A program made the translations under genes and the position numbers. A stretch of DNA of 64,000 bases, taken from positions 1 through 64,000 of the forward strand of contig NZ_JOJM01000028.1 of NCBI RefSeq assembly GCF_000720325.1, given 5' to 3'. The notes under the pieces were generated by a model, which searched no databases, was not told where the DNA came from, and saw only the letters and a list, made by a program, of their open reading frames with translations. This DNA is from Streptomyces sp. NRRL B-1347. Lineage in GTDB: Bacteria > Actinomycetota > Actinomycetes > Streptomycetales > Streptomycetaceae. Positions 61,208-64,000 of the stretch are shown here, piece by piece (positions within the stretch are counted from its first letter, which is position 1; the number at the start of each line of letters is the position of its first letter).

Positions 61208-62103
61208 GAGCGCACCTCCAGGCCGCGGGGGCTGAGGACCACTTCGGCGAGCGACGCCAGCCAGTCCACGAGCAGGGCGAGCACCACCGTCAGGATCGAG
61301 CCGAGCATCAGGACCGGCATGCGCTGGTTGGTGATGCCCGTGGTGATGAGGACGCCGAGGCCGCCTCCGCCGCCGAAGGTCGCGAGCGTCGCCGTGCCGA
61401 CGTTCAGGACGAGCGCGGTGCGCACGCCCGCGAGGATCAGCGGCACGGCCAGCGGGAGTTCGACCCTGGCGAGCACGCCGAGCGGCGACATGCCGATGCC
61501 CCGCGCGGCCTCCAGGAGGGTGGGGTCGTTCGCCTTGAGGCCCGCGATCGTGTTGGAGAGCACCGGCAGGACGGCGTAGATGATGATGCCCGTCAGGGCC
61601 GCCTTCTCGCCGATGCCCATCCAGATCACCAGGAGCGCGAGCAGGCCGATCGCGGGGGTCGCCTGGCCCATGTTCGCCAGGGCCATCGCCACCGGGGCGC
61701 CCTTGCGGAACCGGCGCCGCGTCAGCAGGATCCCCAGCGGGATCGCGATGATCAGCACGAAGAAGGTGGAGATCGCTGTCAGCTCGACGTGCTGCCGCAG
61801 GGCCTTGCCCACCTGTCCGTTGGACAGCGCGTTCTTGGAGATCTCGTCCAGGTCCGCCTGCTCGAACCAGAGCCAGGTGGCGATGAGCACCGCCGCGAGC
61901 AGGGCGGGCAGGAACGTCAGCTTCTGCCACGTCACCCGGCGCGGCTCGCGCGCCACCGGGGTCGCGGGCGCCTCCTGCTCGGCCTCGCCCTCGTCGCGGA
62001 AGGCCAGGCCCTTGACCTCGTGCTCGCCGCGCGGGCGCGACGCCTGGCGGGCGGCGTGCTTGCGTTCGGGGACGCGCGGCTCGTTCCCGGGCGGCGGGCT
62101 CAC
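61204..62103 (-). CDS. Osmoprotectant ABC permease
   Basis: A 299-residue inner-membrane permease. After a charged Ala/Glu/Arg-rich N-terminal region (about 1-60, unusual in length) come about six helices with the EAA-type loop EAARGIGMSPLGVLARVELPLAVPLILAGV, which contacts the ATPase. GTG 62103 overlaps the ATPase stop by 4 nt (GTGA). It pairs with the second permease at the right edge to form a heterodimeric channel. Confidence 0.92.
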   Translation of the reverse strand: MSPPPGNEPRVPERKHAARQASRPRGEHEVKGLAFRDEGEAEQEAPATPVAREPRRVTWQKLTFLPALLAAVLIATWLWFEQADLDEISKNALSNGQVGKALRQHVELTAISTFFVLIIAIPLGILLTRRRFRKGAPVAMALANMGQATPAIGLLALLVIWMGIGEKAALTGIIIYAVLPVLSNTIAGLKANDPTLLEAARGIGMSPLGVLARVELPLAVPLILAGVRTALVLNVGTATLATFGGGGGLGVLITTGITNQRMPVLMLGSILTVVLALLVDWLASLAEVVLSPRGLEVRS

Positions 62104-63449
62104 GCCTTCGCCTCCCCGCCGCCGTCGCCTTCCTGCTCCTTGTGGGTCAACTGGGCGCGCTGCTCCTCCAGTTCGTGCTGGTGCTCCAGGGCGTCGAGGC
62201 GGTCGGCCTCCAGCATCTCGTGCACGGAGTTCATCAGCGTCTCCATGTCGACGACGCCCGTGTACTCGCCGCGCCGCCCGGTCACGGCGACCCGGCCCGC
62301 GTTGTCGGTGAGCACGGCCTCCAGGGCGTCGCGGAGCGTGGCGTCCCGGGTCACCGTGTCGTGCACGAGGGTGCCCGCGCGGGCCAGGGAGCCCTTGGCG
62401 CGCATCAGGTCGCCGCGCCTGAGCCACTTGTAGGGGCGGCCGCGCTTGTCGAGCAGGAGCAGTTCGTTGGTGCCGCTCGCGCGCAGCTTGTCGAAGATGT
62501 CCTGGAGCGGGTCGTCGATCGTCACCGTCGGCACGTCGGCCATCTCCACGTCCCGTACGCGCGTCAGGTTCAGCCGCTTCAGGGCCGCCCCTGCGCCGAC
62601 GAAGCCCGACACGAAGTCGTCGGCCGGGTTGGTGAGGATCGCCTCCGGGGTGTCGAACTGCGCGATGTGCGAGCGCTCGCGGAGCACCGCGATGCGATCG
62701 CCCAGCTTGATCGCCTCGTCGAAGTCGTGCGTGACGAAGACGATCGTCTTGTGCAGCTCGTGCTGGAGCCGGATCAGCTCGTCCTGGAGGTGGTCGCGGG
62801 TGATCGGGTCGACCGCGCCGAACGGCTCGTCCATCAGGAGCACGGGCGGATCGGCCGCGAGCGCCCGGGCCACGCCCACGCGTTGCTGCTGGCCGCCGGA
62901 GAGCTGGCGCGGATAGCGGCCGTGGAACTCGGCCGGGTCGAGCCCGACCAGGTCCAGCATCTCCTCCACCCGCTCCTTGATCCGGGCCTTGCCCCAGCCG
63001 ACCATCCTCGGCACGAGCGCGATGTTCTGGGCGACCGTCATGTGCGGGAAGAGGCCGGAGGACTGGATGGCGTAGCCGACCTTGCGGCGCAGCTTCACCG
63101 GGTCGATGTCGGTGACGTCCTCGCCGTTGATGCGGATGCGGCCGCTGGTCGGCTCGATCAGGCGGTTGATCATCTTCAGCGTGGTGGACTTGCCGCAGCC
63201 CGAGGGGCCGACGAAGATCACGATCTCGCCCGCCTTGATCTCCATGTTCACGCTGTCCACGGCCGGTTCGGAGCTGCCCGGGTAGCGCTTGGTGAGGCTC
63301 TCCAGCTCGATCGTCGCGCCGGTGGTGGTGGCGGGACCGGGGGCGCCCGGCGGCGCGGGCGAGGTCGCGGTGGAGCCCGCCTGGTCGGTGGTCGCGCCCG
63401 CCGCGTCGGGCGCGGGCGACGGTGCGGGCCTCTCCGGAGTCTCAGACAC
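62100..63449 (-). CDS. Osmoprotectant ABC ATPase with CBS domains
   Basis: A 449-residue ATPase of the OpuCA/ProV type. A Pro/Ala/Thr-rich N-terminal extension (about 1-44) precedes the nucleotide-binding domain: Walker A GPSGCGKS (81-88), signature LSGGQQQR (183-190), Walker B LLMDEP (204-209). The C-terminal tandem CBS domains (about 305-425) probably sense ionic strength, as in OpuA-type importers. A Glu/Gln/Lys-rich coiled tail ends it. GTG 63449 overlaps the first permease's stop by 8 nt. Confidence 0.93.
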   Translation of the reverse strand: MSETPERPAPSPAPDAAGATTDQAGSTATSPAPPGAPGPATTTGATIELESLTKRYPGSSEPAVDSVNMEIKAGEIVIFVGPSGCGKSTTLKMINRLIEPTSGRIRINGEDVTDIDPVKLRRKVGYAIQSSGLFPHMTVAQNIALVPRMVGWGKARIKERVEEMLDLVGLDPAEFHGRYPRQLSGGQQQRVGVARALAADPPVLLMDEPFGAVDPITRDHLQDELIRLQHELHKTIVFVTHDFDEAIKLGDRIAVLRERSHIAQFDTPEAILTNPADDFVSGFVGAGAALKRLNLTRVRDVEMADVPTVTIDDPLQDIFDKLRASGTNELLLLDKRGRPYKWLRRGDLMRAKGSLARAGTLVHDTVTRDATLRDALEAVLTDNAGRVAVTGRRGEYTGVVDMETLMNSVHEMLEADRLDALEHQHELEEQRAQLTHKEQEGDGGGEAKA

Positions 63450-64000
63450 GGATCCCCCTCGGAATCGTCAGACGGCCGATCAGGACGTACGCGGCGTCGA
63501 AGAGCAGCGCCAGGACGATGATCCCGAGCGTGCCCGCGAGCACTTGGTTGAGCGCGTTCTTGCTGCCGAGCGAGGCGATGCCGCGGAAGATCTCGTTGCC
63601 GAGCCCGGGCCCGGAGGCGTAGGCGGCGATCGCGGCGATGCCCATCAGCATCTGGGTGGAGACCCGGATGCCGGTCAGGATCGGCGGCCACGCCAGCGGC
63701 AGCTCGATGCGCACGAGCCGGTGCAGGCGGGACATCCCGATGCCCTTGGCCGCGTCCACCAGGGTGGGGTCGACGCCCCGCAGGCCCACGATGGAGTTGC
63801 GCACGATCGGAAGGAGGCCGTACAGCGTCAGGGCCGTCACCGTCGGCGCGACGCCGAGGCCCACGACCGGGATCAGCAGACCGATCATGGCGAGCGAAGG
63901 GATCGTCAGGATCGTGGAGGTCGCGGTCGTGGCGAGGTTGCCCGCCCACTCGCTGCGGTACGTCACCACGCCGATCAGCACGCCGATGACCGTGGCCACC
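63442..64000 (-). CDS. Osmoprotectant ABC permease (5' end beyond window)
   Basis: Partial: at least 185 residues, with the C-terminus in the window and the N-terminus off the right edge. Several membrane helices and the ATPase-contact loop DAAKGIGMSRLHRLVRIELPLAWPPILTGI are visible. It is the first gene of a four-gene permease-ATPase-permease-binding-protein operon, which then runs on to the ArsR-like gene. A 5' end upstream of 64000 is expected because the helices here correspond to the later part of the family. Confidence 0.9.
   Translation of the reverse strand, partial: VATVIGVLIGVVTYRSEWAGNLATTATSTILTIPSLAMIGLLIPVVGLGVAPTVTALTLYGLLPIVRNSIVGLRGVDPTLVDAAKGIGMSRLHRLVRIELPLAWPPILTGIRVSTQMLMGIAAIAAYASGPGLGNEIFRGIASLGSKNALNQVLAGTLGIIVLALLFDAAYVLIGRLTIPRGIRV

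Noticed and set aside
1..64000. CRISPR arrays, insertion sequences, integrases or prophage genes
   Set aside because: No regular short direct repeats with unique spacers and no transposase or integrase motifs were seen.

Overview
The window is chromosomal DNA from a high-GC actinomycete, almost certainly a Streptomyces. The evidence is very high G+C with strong third-position GC bias, frequent GTG and TTG starts, many 4-nt ATGA/GTGA gene overlaps, LAxTG-type wall anchoring, a melC1-melC2 tyrosinase operon, a mat-type exopolysaccharide cluster, an XRE/DUF397 pair, and two intergenic repeat families that I recall as common in Streptomyces. From memory, prfB-ftsEX-S41 protease-smpB-ssrA ... matAB ... 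narK-nnaR ... sigU-rsuA-HelD-malic enzyme-hup-murA follows the gene order of the S. coelicolor core chromosome; I could not check this by alignment.

Layout. 0-7.5 kb: a degenerate repeat block, prfB, a sortase-type wall protein, a small zinc-ribbon membrane protein divergent from ftsE-ftsX, an S41 protease, smpB and tmRNA (trans-translation). 7.5-11.5 kb: a PBP4-type carboxypeptidase and a divergent MFS/LysR pair. 11.6-16.1 kb: a translationally coupled matA-matB-acyltransferase operon predicted to make and modify a poly-N-acetylglucosamine-like surface polymer. 16.2-21.3 kb: a lipoprotein/secreted-protein pair under a perfect palindrome, the nitrate transporter NarK and its HemD-like regulator NnaR, and a DUF1772 protein. 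21.5-26.5 kb: a CGNR regulator, an ECF sigma/anti-sigma pair, and a HelD-like RNA polymerase recycling ATPase preceded by nested inverted repeats that cover its ribosome-binding site. 26.3-35.5 kb: a possible small RNA, NAD malic enzyme, HU, MurA, YqgE, a second LysR/MFS pair, DUF3039 and a GH20 hexosaminidase. 35.8-41.7 kb: a three-gene molybdenum-hydroxylase operon with two anomalies (a large repeat-rich extension on the Fe-S subunit, and loss of the catalytic glutamate in the Mo subunit), a P-loop kinase-like protein and a 10-codon monocistronic mini-ORF.

41.7-54 kb is the most accessory-looking part. An ECF sigma factor is coupled to a membrane protein carrying a degenerate L,D-transpeptidase domain, opposite an intact L,D-transpeptidase lipoprotein. 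Next come tRNA-Cys and a single 5.7-kb gene for a secreted 1890-residue protein. That protein joins a CdtB-like nuclease, an SGNH esterase, ricin-type lectin repeats, a GH18 chitinase and a second lectin module. Then come an ATPase/XRE/DUF397 regulatory set and melC1-melC2, whose transcription terminator lies inside the DUF397 gene.

54-64 kb: a DHA2 exporter, a superfamily-2 helicase, an IclR regulator, a Lon-like Ser/Lys protease, a small conserved-looking protein with an ArsR-type regulator, and an osmoprotectant (glycine betaine/choline-type) ABC operon whose first permease gene runs off the right edge.

Main hunt result: the CdtB-like/lectin/chitinase fusion at 44256-49928. Secondary results: the non-canonical molybdoenzyme operon, the sigma factor/dead L,D-transpeptidase pair, the 10-aa gene at 41526, and two inverted repeats (before helD and arsR) that enclose a ribosome-binding site. 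All functional calls were made by reading motifs; no database search was run.
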